Below are positions 18,967 through 28,083 of a stretch of DNA of 64,000 nucleotides, one piece after another. Under the pieces are notes generated by a model that was given only the letters and a program-made list of their open reading frames with translations, had not been told where the DNA came from and did no database searches. This DNA is from JAADJA01 sp963840975 (GTDB lineage: Bacteria > Bacteroidota > Bacteroidia > Bacteroidales > JAADJA01): positions 1 through 64,000 of the forward strand of contig CAWJBC010000015.1 of NCBI GenBank assembly GCA_963840975.1. The letters run 5' to 3'. The position numbers and the translations under genes are program-made. Positions within the stretch are counted from its first letter, which is position 1. Each line of letters begins with the position of its first letter.

Positions 18967-20097
18967 TTATTCCGTCCGGATATTATAAACCCCTTTAATA
19001 ATTACTTTTCCGGTAACCACATTGCCGGTAATTTCAGAAAAGCCATGAGATGTTCTGCCTACATTTATTTTTTCCATTCTAACGTAATAGGCTTCGTTAT
19101 CGGATTTCTCAAGAATTAGGATAACATTGTCCTTTCCTGATTTTAAGATGGCATCATCGGGCAGGGCGTTCGCTTCCGTCTGATCCACAATTATCACCGC
19201 TTCGATGTAAGTCCGGTTAATGAAATTCAATTTTTGTTCATCATTGATTTTTGCAAGGCAGGGTATCGTCATTGATTCGGGATCAATTGCTTTACCAATT
19301 GCTGTAAGTGTTGCGGTATGAACCAAAGCGGTCTGCCCCGCCGAACCAAACAGTACCGGCTGTCCGGCAGATAATCTGAATACATCCTTCTCAAAAACAG
19401 CAAGCTGAATTTGTAATTGTTCGGCATCCACAATTTCGGCAAGGAAAAGTTGTTTTTCGATGAATTGCCCCAATATCATGTTTTGCCTGGTGATATAACC
19501 ATTGATGGGTGAAATGATGTGGAAAACAGAGAATAATTCGCCGGCTTCTATCTTCGATACATTGAGGTGAAGAAGTTCCAATTGAAGTTTTAACGATTGG
19601 TATTTCGACCGGATCATCTTGTACTCGCTTTCTAAGGCAATAAAATCTTTTTCAGCACCTATTTTTTCATCAAACAGGGCTTTGCTTCTTTCATAGTCCA
19701 ATCTTATCCGGTTAAGCAAAGCCGCTGTTTCATTGAATTCCTGTTGTATTTCAATCAGTTCAATAGATGAGAGCAAACACACCGTTTGACCTTTTTTTAC
19801 ATAATCGCCCAACTTGCATTGGATAGACTGAATTTGCCCTGAAACGGGCGCGCTCACCTGCGCAATTCCATTCGCCGGAGCGGTTATGTATCCATTGCAC
19901 CTCACCTCATCACTGAAATTCCGCAAGGTCACTTCGCCAATCTTCATGCTGTCGGCTTCAAACTGTTCTTTGGTAATCCTGATCAGCGAACTGGATTCTT
20001 CGGTAGCATCTTCACCGCTATTTGATGAGTTCCCACATCCAATTGCAATGGAAGCGAGCACTATAAATAACACAATTTTACCATTAGATATTTTCAT
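18967..20097 (-). CDS. RND efflux periplasmic adaptor (CusB/CzcB-like lipoprotein)
   Basis: The 376-residue protein has a lipoprotein signal with lipobox SIAIGC (Cys21), so it is tethered to a membrane. It has a lipoyl/barrel-sandwich hairpin domain (VSAPVSGQIQSIQCKLGDYVKKGQ), an alpha-helical hairpin (~110-165), the second lipoyl half (ISPINGYITRQNMILGQFIE) and a beta-barrel domain. It is the membrane-fusion partner of the RND-TolC fusion gene directly upstream on the same strand, 13 bp away, and the two form an operon. By homology the system exports heavy metals such as Cu, Ag, Co, Zn or Cd. No metal-binding His/Met-rich N-terminus is seen, so the substrate cannot be fixed. Confidence 0.9.
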   Translation of the reverse strand: MKISNGKIVLFIVLASIAIGCGNSSNSGEDATEESSSLIRITKEQFEADSMKIGEVTLRNFSDEVRCNGYITAPANGIAQVSAPVSGQIQSIQCKLGDYVKKGQTVCLLSSIELIEIQQEFNETAALLNRIRLDYERSKALFDEKIGAEKDFIALESEYKMIRSKYQSLKLQLELLHLNVSKIEAGELFSVFHIISPINGYITRQNMILGQFIEKQLFLAEIVDAEQLQIQLAVFEKDVFRLSAGQPVLFGSAGQTALVHTATLTAIGKAIDPESMTIPCLAKINDEQKLNFINRTYIEAVIIVDQTEANALPDDAILKSGKDNVILILEKSDNEAYYVRMEKINVGRTSHGFSEITGNVVTGKVIIKGVYNIRTE

Positions 20098-20110
20098 GAT
20101 TTTCTCTTGT

Positions 20111-23100
20111 TTATTTTGTTAGATAATTGATTTCCAGGGCTACCTGGTTGTATTTTGCGATGTTATCAAAGTAGGTTTCAGTCAGAGCCATTGCATTTTC
20201 AACGCTCATGGCAAATTGAAAAAAATCAATTTCACCCACCGAAAAACTTCTGTATGCCGTGCGGAGGATCTCCTCACTCAGTTGCCTGCCTGATGATTGA
20301 TAATAGTCAATTGATCCGCTGTATTTCATCAATTCGCTATTAAGCGCCTCATATTTTGCTTTCAGGAGAGTAATGGCATTGGATTGCAGGTTATCCATAA
20401 TATCAACGGCAATTTTTCCGGCTTTGATTTTTGAACTTTGTTCGGCAAAAAAGAGCGGAACCGCTAACCCAACCTGAAAACCCTGATAATTCTTTGCTCC
20501 TGAATAAGCGTTAGTTCCATTGAAATAGCCCAAACCAATATCAGGGAACAGCCTGTTTCGTTCCACCCGGAGAAGGGCATCCTGGTATTCCTTCTGCATT
20601 TTCATCAACTGAATACCTGGTAACGTTTCGGGATTAATTTCCCCAACCGGAATCAAACTCAAATCCTGAAAGGAAATTGAAAAGGCTGAGTCATATTGAA
20701 TCACGGCTCTTAGTTTTTGATATGCCAGATCAAGGTCAAGGTTTATCTGCTTGAATGTCACTGACAGTTGTTGTTGTTTGGCTTTTGCATTGAGCACATC
20801 AAGCTGACTTAACGCTCCTTTACTGAATGCGAATTCCACACTTTTGGTAATATCATTGTACAGGCTATCCAAACCGTGGTAAATCTTTTGCTTATTTAGA
20901 AGGTAAATGATCTCATAATAAGCCTGCGAAACATCCCTGGCAAGTATCCGTTGCACCATCAGCAATTCGGTACCGGCAATGGTCACAGCAATTCCGTTGA
21001 CTTTGTGCTGAGCCATATACTGGGTAGGGAAATTAAAACTCTGTTCCACCCCCAGTACTTTCAAAGGATAGCCATTCTCGGCAATATTATTTTGGTCATA
21101 ACTGTAATACAACAATGTTTTGTCAATGGTAAATGCGGAAGATTTCAGGGCTTTGCTTTGATCAACTTTTAAAGCTACCGCCCCAAGCTCTTTGTTGTTT
21201 TTCATGGCAAGCCGGATTGCATCATCAAGGCTGAGTTCCCGGTTTTGTCCAAAGGATATAACTGTTGAACCCAACAAGACGATTAAAAGGAGTGTCGTTT
21301 TGGAGTTTCGTATAAACCTTAACGGAAAAAACCGAATACCTTTGACATTATAAAAAATCTCAAACAACAGCGGCAATGCGATCATAGTGAGCATGGTGGA
21401 AGTGATGAGTCCGCCAATAACAACGGTTGCCAGGGGGCGTTGAACTTCGGCGCCAGCCCCAATGGAAACAGCCATCGGCAGAAAACCCAGTGCGGCAGCG
21501 GCAGCGGTAAGAATTACCGGACGCAGCCGGTTGCGGGTTCCGGTTAGAATAAGTTCGCGCATGTTGGTCATGCCTTCGTGTTTTAATTCTTTCAAATGCT
21601 CGATCAATACAATTCCATTGAGCACAGCTATGCCGAAAAGCGCAATGAAGCCGATGCCTGCCGATACACTGAAAGGCATATCCCTTAGCCAAAGGGCAAA
21701 AACACCCCCCACCGTTGCCAATGGCACCGCTGTGAAAATCATTACTGCATCTTTAAAAGATTTGAAGGCGAAATGAAGGAATATAAAAATCAGCAACAAG
21801 GCAACCGGAACAGCTAATAACAGGCGATTGGTTGCACTGCGCAAATTTTCGAACTGACCTCCATAAGCTATATAATTTCCCGCTTCGAGTTTTATGTTTT
21901 TACTGATCTTTGCCTGGATATCTTCCACAACCGATTGAAGATCGCGGTTCCTGACGTTCACACTCACAACCACCCGGCGATGGGTATTATCACGCGAAAT
22001 TTTTGCCGGTCCCTCGGTAAAAGTAATTTCGGCTAATTCATTCAGCGGAATTTGTTCGCCGTTTGGCAACGGAACCTGGAGGTAACGGATGTTATCAATA
22101 TCCTGCCTGTATTGCTGGTGCAACCTGACGACCATATCAAATCGCTTCTCCCCTTCAAACACGCTTCCGGTAACCTCTCCTCCAAACGCCATTGAAAGAT
22201 AGTTGTTGAGTGTAAGGATATCAAGTCCGTAGTAAGCTATTTTATCCCGATTATAACTTACATTCATCTGAGGTAATCCTGAAGTTTTTTCGAGAATAAT
22301 ATCGGCAGCTCCGGGAACTTCTTCAATCAGTTTTTTTATTTCGCTGGCTTTTTGGTTCAAATAATTAAGGTCCTCGCCAAAAATTTTAACGGCAATATCC
22401 GACCTGACACCTGTGATCAATTCGTTGAATCGCATTTCGATAGGTTGGGTGAATTCGTATTCAATACCCGGGATGATGGATAAAGCCTCCTTAAATTTAT
22501 CAGCCAACTCTTCTTTGCTATTTGCTGAAATCCATTCTTTTCGGGGTTTAAGTTTTATAATCATATCTATTTCTTCCATTGACATTGGATCGGTAGGAAC
22601 TTCTGCAGCACCAATACGGCATACTATCTGATCTATTTCAGGAAAGGAATGGATGAGAATATTTTCCATACGGGTGGTCATCTCAACTGTTTTCGAGAGT
22701 GAAGTCCCTGTTTTTAATACAGGTTGTATCACGAAATCGCCTTCATCCAAAGTCGGGACAAACTCACCGCCCATCTTTGAAAAGAGAATTCCTGTAAAGA
22801 CCAGTGACGCCAGCGCCATACCCAAAATAATCTTTTTGTGATTGCACGACCATGCTATTACAGGTGTATAAGAGCGGTAAGCCAGGTTCATGATCCACCT
22901 GGATAAATTTCTTTTTTTCTCCTTTTCGGGCTTCAGAAACAGGGAAGCTGCTACCGGAAGCCAGGTTAAACCTAATATCATGGCACCGATGATGGCAAAA
23001 CTGAATGATAAAGCCATAGGACGGAACATTTTCCCTTCAACACTGGTAAGCGACAGGATAGGGATAAAAACGATCAGGATAATAATTTGACCGAATACCG

Positions 23101-24457
23101 CAGAACTCATCATTTGCGAAGCGCCTTTGAATGTTATTTTATCCAGCAAAGCCTGCCTGTTATCTCCTGATAACCTTTCAAAATCATCTTTTCGGGCTGT
23201 AATCCGAATGGCAATAAACTCTACGATAATTACAGCGCCATCAATTATGATCCCAAAGTCCAGTGCACCCAGGCTCATCAGGTTAGCATCAATTCCGAAA
23301 ATATACATCATGGATATGGTGAAGAGCAACGCAAGCGGGATCATGGATGCGATAACAAGAGCTGAACGCACATTTCCCAACAGAACAATCACGATCAGGA
23401 TGACGATCAGACAGCCCAAAACAAGGTTCTCGACAACCGTAAAGGAGGTTCTTGAGATCAACTCACTGCGTTCGAGTATGGGATTGATAAAAACACCCTC
23501 CGGCAGGTTTTTTTGCACCAGGGCAACACGGGCCTTCACCTCGTTGATTACCAGCTTTGAATTGGCATTTTTCAGCATCATCACCTGACCCAATACTTTT
23601 TCGCCTTGTCCGTTGGCTGTGATGGCGCCAAAACGGTTGGCATAACCGAAATGCACTTCAGCCACGTTTTTAATCAATACAGGGATGCCTCCATTACTCT
23701 TTACGACAATATTTTCAATATCTTCAAGTGATTTCACCTGACCGTCGCCCCGGATAAAATAACTCTGATTTGTCTTTTCGATATAAGCACCGCCTGAGAT
23801 GCTGTTGTTTGATTCAAGTGCATCAAAAACTTCCTTCATGGTAATATTCAGGCTGCGCAGGCGCATCGGATCAACAGCGATTTCGTATTGTTTTAGATAC
23901 CCGCCCCAACTGTTCACCTCTACCACACCTTTAATCCCGGATAATTGTCGTTTTACAATCCAGTCCTGAATGGTTCTTAATTCCATAGCAGAATATCGCC
24001 CTTCATAGCCAGGTTTAACATCGAGAATGTACTGGTATATTTCACCCAAACCGGTGGTAATTGGACCCATTTCAGGAGTGCCGAAACCTTCTGGAATATT
24101 TGCGGAGGCAGCTTTGATTTTTTCGGCTATCAATTGCCTGGGTAAATAAGTGCCTAACTGATCTTCAAAGACTATGGTTACTACCGATAAACCGAATTTG
24201 GATATGGATCTGATCTCAACAACCCCCGGCAGGTTTGCCATTTCCAATTCCACCGGAGCCGTAATGAACTGCTCGATTTCCTGGGTTGACAAGTTACCCG
24301 AAGTAGTGATTACCTGAACCTGGTTGTTTGTAATGTCGGGCACCGCCCCAACCGGGATTCGCAGAATAGCGAATACGCCAAATGCAGCTATAGTCAATGT
24401 AAAGAGAATAACTATCAGCTTATTTTGGATACTGAAATTAATAATTTTTTCTAACAT
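20111..24457 (-). CDS. CusA/CzcA-family RND pump fused to a TolC-like outer-membrane factor
   Basis: The 1448-residue protein starts at the ATG at 24457, which is preceded by a GGGGGTC ribosome-binding stretch; an upstream in-frame ATG at 24514 adds an unlikely hydrophilic leader. Residues 1-~1040 form a complete heavy-metal RND transporter: an N-terminal helix, two large periplasmic loops (VGAVPDITNNQVQV, then GGEFVPTLDEGDFVIQP) and twelve expected membrane helices. A second signal-like hydrophobic stretch (TTLLLIVLLGSTVISFGQ) then leads into a ~400-residue TolC-type domain (LSLDDAIRLAMKNNKELGAV onward). Such fusions are known in Bacteroidota. How one chain spans both membranes is unclear; cleavage after the internal signal is one possibility. 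The adaptor gene follows. Confidence 0.93.
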   Translation of the reverse strand: MLEKIINFSIQNKLIVILFTLTIAAFGVFAILRIPVGAVPDITNNQVQVITTSGNLSTQEIEQFITAPVELEMANLPGVVEIRSISKFGLSVVTIVFEDQLGTYLPRQLIAEKIKAASANIPEGFGTPEMGPITTGLGEIYQYILDVKPGYEGRYSAMELRTIQDWIVKRQLSGIKGVVEVNSWGGYLKQYEIAVDPMRLRSLNITMKEVFDALESNNSISGGAYIEKTNQSYFIRGDGQVKSLEDIENIVVKSNGGIPVLIKNVAEVHFGYANRFGAITANGQGEKVLGQVMMLKNANSKLVINEVKARVALVQKNLPEGVFINPILERSELISRTSFTVVENLVLGCLIVILIVIVLLGNVRSALVIASMIPLALLFTISMMYIFGIDANLMSLGALDFGIIIDGAVIIVEFIAIRITARKDDFERLSGDNRQALLDKITFKGASQMMSSAVFGQIIILIVFIPILSLTSVEGKMFRPMALSFSFAIIGAMILGLTWLPVAASLFLKPEKEKKRNLSRWIMNLAYRSYTPVIAWSCNHKKIILGMALASLVFTGILFSKMGGEFVPTLDEGDFVIQPVLKTGTSLSKTVEMTTRMENILIHSFPEIDQIVCRIGAAEVPTDPMSMEEIDMIIKLKPRKEWISANSKEELADKFKEALSIIPGIEYEFTQPIEMRFNELITGVRSDIAVKIFGEDLNYLNQKASEIKKLIEEVPGAADIILEKTSGLPQMNVSYNRDKIAYYGLDILTLNNYLSMAFGGEVTGSVFEGEKRFDMVVRLHQQYRQDIDNIRYLQVPLPNGEQIPLNELAEITFTEGPAKISRDNTHRRVVVSVNVRNRDLQSVVEDIQAKISKNIKLEAGNYIAYGGQFENLRSATNRLLLAVPVALLLIFIFLHFAFKSFKDAVMIFTAVPLATVGGVFALWLRDMPFSVSAGIGFIALFGIAVLNGIVLIEHLKELKHEGMTNMRELILTGTRNRLRPVILTAAAAALGFLPMAVSIGAGAEVQRPLATVVIGGLITSTMLTMIALPLLFEIFYNVKGIRFFPLRFIRNSKTTLLLIVLLGSTVISFGQNRELSLDDAIRLAMKNNKELGAVALKVDQSKALKSSAFTIDKTLLYYSYDQNNIAENGYPLKVLGVEQSFNFPTQYMAQHKVNGIAVTIAGTELLMVQRILARDVSQAYYEIIYLLNKQKIYHGLDSLYNDITKSVEFAFSKGALSQLDVLNAKAKQQQLSVTFKQINLDLDLAYQKLRAVIQYDSAFSISFQDLSLIPVGEINPETLPGIQLMKMQKEYQDALLRVERNRLFPDIGLGYFNGTNAYSGAKNYQGFQVGLAVPLFFAEQSSKIKAGKIAVDIMDNLQSNAITLLKAKYEALNSELMKYSGSIDYYQSSGRQLSEEILRTAYRSFSVGEIDFFQFAMSVENAMALTETYFDNIAKYNQVALEINYLTK

Positions 24458-24691
24458 AAAAGACCCCCTGTTTTCTTCAAAACGGTTATGTTCAGCAAAT
24501 ATAATATGTAGCACTTATTCCGGGGGATATTTCAATTATTTTTTATTACCACATTTCAACAATGGGAGGTTACTTTAGAGAAAGGGCCAGGCTTAGTTTG
24601 CCAATAGTAAATAAAAAATGAAGTTGATTTATCCTCTGACTCCAGATTCCGAATTTAACACAATTGCTGAAACAGGCTCAAATGATTTTTG

Positions 24692-24737
24692 CAAAAAAAA
24701 GAGATGACCATCCCCGCCATGATCGGGAATGGTCATC
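24692..24737 (-). terminator. Rho-independent terminator after ssb
   Basis: On the minus strand a 14-bp stem with one mismatch (24724-24737 pairing with 24703-24716, loop ATCATGG) is followed by a run of eight T. It lies 23 bp past the ssb stop codon. Confidence 0.85.
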
Positions 24738-24759
24738 CTGCAAAATTCAAAGGAGTTTT

Positions 24760-25098
24760 CTATTCCTTCGACTTCAAAAGGAGAATTTCGTTGGCAATCA
24801 CTTCCGTGATATAATGCTTATTGCCGTCCTTATCATCCCAGTTGCGTGATGTAAGTTTGCCTTCTACTACAACTTCGCAGCCTTTCTTTAAAAGTTTTTC
24901 GACAACTTTGGCAGTTCCGTTCCAGGCAACGATATTGTGCCATTGGGTTTCGGTAACTTTTTCGCCATTGTCCTTTTTGTACGATTCGCTTGTGGCGATT
25001 GAAAATCTGGCTTTTGTTTTTCCACCATCAAAAGTTTTAACTTCGGGATCATTTCCCAGGTGTCCGATGAGTTGTACTCTGTTTCTTAGTGCGTTCAT
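24760..25098 (-). CDS. ssb: Single-stranded DNA-binding protein
   Basis: The 112-residue protein is an OB-fold SSB. It has the N-terminal MNALRNRVQLIGHLGNDPE and the core WHNIVAWNGTAKVVEKLL and GCEVVVEGKL motifs. It binds ssDNA during replication, repair and recombination. It is short: the usual acidic DDDIPF-like C-terminal tail that recruits partner proteins is missing, and the chain ends in NEILLLKSKE. This is often seen for the shorter SSB paralogues of Bacteroidota, so a separate full-length ssb probably exists elsewhere in the genome. The gene is monocistronic with its own terminator. Confidence 0.93.
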   Translation of the reverse strand: MNALRNRVQLIGHLGNDPEVKTFDGGKTKARFSIATSESYKKDNGEKVTETQWHNIVAWNGTAKVVEKLLKKGCEVVVEGKLTSRNWDDKDGNKHYITEVIANEILLLKSKE

Positions 25099-25194
25099 GA
25101 TTGATAAAATTTAATTGTTAATGAATAATTTAGTTTTATTTGTTCGATGTTTGAAGTTCGATGTTTGAAGTCGGATTTCAAACAATGATTTGAT

Positions 25195-25584
25195 TTATTT
25201 GAATTTATATCCCTTGTGATCTGACGACTTAAGGTATTGCATTAATCCGTGAATCATTTTACTGATAGCCATTGCCAGATCATAAAGTTTAAAAAGTTCT
25301 GTTTCAGAAATTAATTCCTGATCCAGTGCTCTGTAGAGTTGCGATCTTAATTCGGCGCTCGAACCTTTTGCAATTGAAAGAAATTGAATAAATTCTTTGT
25401 TTCCCCCGCGCTCATAGCCCTCGGCTATATTATCCATGATGGAACCTGCCGATTTTCTGATTTGCCACACCAGTGAAAGATCGCTTTTGAATTCTTTCTT
25501 ATTAATAATTGAATAAATTTCTTTTGATAATTCCCGGCTCTTTTCCCAGGCGTTGATGTTTTCAAATCTTTCTATTGTTGCCAT
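25195..25584 (-). CDS. Four-helix-bundle protein (23S rRNA IVP / S23 family)
   Basis: The 129-residue protein, from the ATG at 25584, is mostly helical with the family signatures FENINAWEKSRELSKEIY, SLVWQIRKSAGSIMDNIAEG and FIQFLSIAKGSSAELRSQL. The family was first found in intervening sequences of 23S rRNA genes, but in Bacteroidota it is usually chromosomal and of unknown role; members form pentamers. An upstream in-frame extension to 25686 is rejected as a start because it is translated from repeat DNA. On both sides lie short tandem repeats of the type TTTGAAGTTCGATG (25141-25178) and AACTTCGAACCTCAAACTTTG (25596-25630). Such repeats often accompany this gene family, and the unit may be mildly mobile. 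Confidence 0.88.
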   Translation of the reverse strand: MATIERFENINAWEKSRELSKEIYSIINKKEFKSDLSLVWQIRKSAGSIMDNIAEGYERGGNKEFIQFLSIAKGSSAELRSQLYRALDQELISETELFKLYDLAMAISKMIHGLMQYLKSSDHKGYKFK

Positions 25585-25806
25585 TTTTTCTTTTTTAACT
25601 TCGAACCTCAAACTTTGAACTTCGAACTGATTTGTTGATGACGCAAAATTACCCCCACCGCTCCACCTGATTCGGTTATTAAACATTTGTATTCGTTTAA
25701 CATTCGTTTGTAAGCGTGTGCAAATGGGTAAACTCGATTATTTTGTTGATTTACAATAAATATTTTATAATTTTGGGGTAGTAATTGTGGGTGCGGTTAT
25801 AAACGA

Positions 25807-25820
25807 GTTACCAAACATTT
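25807..25820. repeat. Left arm of the inverted repeat bracketing the unknown secreted gene
   Basis: GTTACCAAACATTT is matched in inverted orientation, with one mismatch, by AAACGTTTGGTAAC at 26481-26494. The two arms sit directly outside the start and stop codons of the gene at 25824-26480. Confidence 0.6.
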
Positions 25821-25823
25821 AAA

Positions 25824-26480
25824 ATGACACGAATTATACTAACATTAATGATAATTACTTTTTCTCTAGATTCTTTTAGTCAAGGAGCAAACTGTAATTG
25901 TGACCAGATAGAAATCAATCCTGAGAATCAATATAAATGCGACACAATTATTTTTGAAAATAGGGCTATGCTTTATTGGCAATGGAACTGTGATTCTGCA
26001 TGGTTGACATTTGAGAACACAAAAAAACTTATTCTTAAGTCGTGCAACGAAATGAATGTTTATGAGTGTAATAGAACAGGTTTAAACTTCTTAAAAGAGT
26101 ATCCGAACTATTTACTTTTCCAATACAAATGGATTTCTGGGTGCTGTACACCTCCAGACTTAATATTTTTAAATAAAGAAAATGGAAATGAATTAAAACG
26201 AATTAGCAATTCTCAGTTCATTTGGGGTGACATTGATGAAAATTATGCTTTATACTTTTCTGACACGACTTATACTAAACTGATATATTTAGACAACAAT
26301 ACAGATAAAGAATACTTTTTTCAATTTGACAATGAGCAGGTTAATAAATCAGTGACTAAAAATCAGGTACTGCAATTGACAGACCTTTTTAAGCACTTCA
26401 AGAAAGATGATAATTTCTTCGTATTTGACTTCATGTCAAGTAATGGTAATTTTGAACAAATAAGAATTGAAATTAAATAA
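25824..26480 (+). CDS. Unknown secreted protein, AT-rich, cassette-like
   Basis: The 218-residue protein starts at the ATG at 25824 and has a signal peptide (ILTLMIITFSLDSFSQ). The mature part has many cysteines (CNCDQ, YKCD, WNCD, SGCCTPP) and aromatic residues, and its C-terminal half looks beta-rich. I do not recognise a family. The gene is visibly more AT-rich than ssb or pabA/pabB. It is bracketed by a 14-bp inverted repeat and followed by a ~130-nt imperfect palindrome, a gene-cassette-like setting shared with the radical SAM gene next to it. Function unknown. Confidence 0.7.
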   Translation: MTRIILTLMIITFSLDSFSQGANCNCDQIEINPENQYKCDTIIFENRAMLYWQWNCDSAWLTFENTKKLILKSCNEMNVYECNRTGLNFLKEYPNYLLFQYKWISGCCTPPDLIFLNKENGNELKRISNSQFIWGDIDENYALYFSDTTYTKLIYLDNNTDKEYFFQFDNEQVNKSVTKNQVLQLTDLFKHFKKDDNFFVFDFMSSNGNFEQIRIEIK

Positions 26481-26614
26481 AAACGTTTGGTAACAATATA
26501 TAAAAATAATAGCCGGTTCAGTAGTAATATCAAGGGTTGTAACCCACTTCAACTTTCATGTAACTTGACAGGAAAGTGCCACACAATCGGCTACTATTCT
26601 TATACGAACCGTTA
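26481..26614. repeat. Long imperfect palindrome between two AT-rich genes (attC-like)
   Basis: The outer arms AACGTTTGGT and ACGAACCGTT pair imperfectly. The main stem joins TATAAAAATAATAGCCGGTT (26499-26518) to AATCGGCTACTATTCTTATA (26585-26604) at 17 of 20 positions. The interior holds a GGGTT-GT-AACCC hairpin. A related right-half motif (TTATA-ACGA-GTTA) precedes both this gene's neighbours. Strict integron core-site consensus (RYYYAAC / GTTRRRY) is not met. Confidence 0.55.
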
Positions 26615-26633
26615 GTAAATATAATATAGTCAC

Positions 26634-28052
26634 ATGAATATTGGACTAATATTCCCAAACAAGGATAGAAAAGACAAAACCGTTCATTTGGGATTGGGGT
26701 ATCTTGCTTCATATGCAATGAAAAATCACAATGATTTAGAGTTTACTATTCTCGATACTCGAGTGGCAACTAAAAGAGAGCTGAAAGAATTTAAAAGTTC
26801 AAACTTTGATTTAATTGGAATTACAGTTTTATCGCCTGTTTATTATGAAGTAATAGATATTGTTAATGAAATTAAGAATCAGAACCCTAAAACTCCAATT
26901 TGTCTGGGTGGTCCATATGTAACAACAATTTTGGAGGAAATATTCGATGAATTGAATATTGAATTTGCGGTATATGGAGAGGGGGAGATTACATTTTCAG
27001 AATTAATTTCATTTTTTAAAAATGAAAAAGATATTTCATTGATAGATGGATTAATGTATCGGTCTGGAAACAGGATAATAAGAAATAAGCCAAGAAAACA
27101 AATTCAGAATTTAGATATTATACCTTTTCCTGCATATGATCTTTTTAAAATGAAAAGATATCCAATGCATAGAATTACAACAACAAGGGGTTGTCCATAC
27201 AAATGTGTTTTTTGTAACTCAACATCAATTTGGGATTGGAATTGGAGAAAAAGAAGTGTAGATAATATCATTGAAGAAATCCAATTTTTGTTAAAAAAAT
27301 ACGGCAGGAAAGTGTTTTTTTTCAATGACAACACATTTAATGTTGATTTAGAAAGAGTTAAATTATTTTGCAATAAGCTAATTGAGAACAAGATTAATAT
27401 TATTTGGAGCACTCCAATAAAAGTTGAAATTATAACTCAAGAAGTTGCCGATTTAATGAAATTAGCAGGATGTTATAATGTTGGAATAGGTATTGAATCA
27501 GCAAATAATGAAATATTAAAGAATATTAAAAAGAATACAACAATCGAAAAAATTGAGAAAGGCATATCTGTTTTTAAAAAAGCTGGAATTGAGGTTTTAG
27601 GCCAATTTGTTATTGGAAGTCCGGGTGAAACAATTGAAACAGTAAAAGAATCTATTGATTTTGCCAAGAATTCAGAAATTGATTTTGTAATGTTCTATTC
27701 AATTTTACCATTTAAAGGAACAGAACAATGGGAGTATGCAATTGATCAAGGATCATTCCCAATGAGAAAAATTCATGATTTCCATACAGTTAAACCTAGA
27801 ATAGTCTTTGAAACGCTGGAATTTAATTATAGCGATAGGTTGAAAGCAATAAACTTAGCAAAAAAGGAAGGTTATTATTCAGACTCGAATGACCAAGACT
27901 GGCTTTTTGACTTTGGGAAAGAATTAGCTATGAAAATCCAATCATATTTACCCAATTTTGTATCTAATAAATTGTACATATTTATGAAAAATGTTTACAG
28001 AAAAAGAATTTTAAATAAAATTAAATTTGCTAATAAAAGCTATACCCAATAA
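26634..28052 (+). CDS. B12-binding-domain radical SAM protein
   Basis: The 472-residue protein has an N-terminal cobalamin-binding Rossmann-like domain (~1-140, with GYLASYA, DLIGITVLSP and CLGGPYVT). A radical SAM domain follows, with the CxxxCxxC cluster at Cys187, Cys191 and Cys194 (RGCPYKCVFC), then a GIESANNEIL motif and a QFVIGSPGET strand. The family carries out methylations and rearrangements on unactivated carbons; the substrate cannot be deduced. The gene is strikingly AT-rich and lysine/isoleucine-rich compared with its neighbours, which suggests horizontal acquisition together with the preceding cassette-like gene. A small hairpin (ATACCC-AATAA-GGGTAT) spans its stop codon. Confidence 0.85.
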   Translation: MNIGLIFPNKDRKDKTVHLGLGYLASYAMKNHNDLEFTILDTRVATKRELKEFKSSNFDLIGITVLSPVYYEVIDIVNEIKNQNPKTPICLGGPYVTTILEEIFDELNIEFAVYGEGEITFSELISFFKNEKDISLIDGLMYRSGNRIIRNKPRKQIQNLDIIPFPAYDLFKMKRYPMHRITTTRGCPYKCVFCNSTSIWDWNWRKRSVDNIIEEIQFLLKKYGRKVFFFNDNTFNVDLERVKLFCNKLIENKINIIWSTPIKVEIITQEVADLMKLAGCYNVGIGIESANNEILKNIKKNTTIEKIEKGISVFKKAGIEVLGQFVIGSPGETIETVKESIDFAKNSEIDFVMFYSILPFKGTEQWEYAIDQGSFPMRKIHDFHTVKPRIVFETLEFNYSDRLKAINLAKKEGYYSDSNDQDWLFDFGKELAMKIQSYLPNFVSNKLYIFMKNVYRKRILNKIKFANKSYTQ

Positions 28053-28083
28053 GGGTATTGTAATGAATTAAAAAAAATACAAA

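Noticed and set aside
21360..21692. Antisense or frame-shadow ORF inside the RND pump
   Set aside because: It overlaps a strongly conserved coding region in another frame and shows no independent protein features. The same holds for the other 60-150-codon shadows throughout the window.
24760..25098. ssb as the main replicative SSB
   Set aside because: The acidic C-terminal tip is missing, so it is more likely an accessory paralogue; this is noted in the feature entry and not raised as a finding.
26481..26614. Bona fide integron attC site
   Set aside because: The foldback topology fits, but the RYYYAAC and GTTRRRY core sites are not present in correct form, and no integrase gene is in the window.
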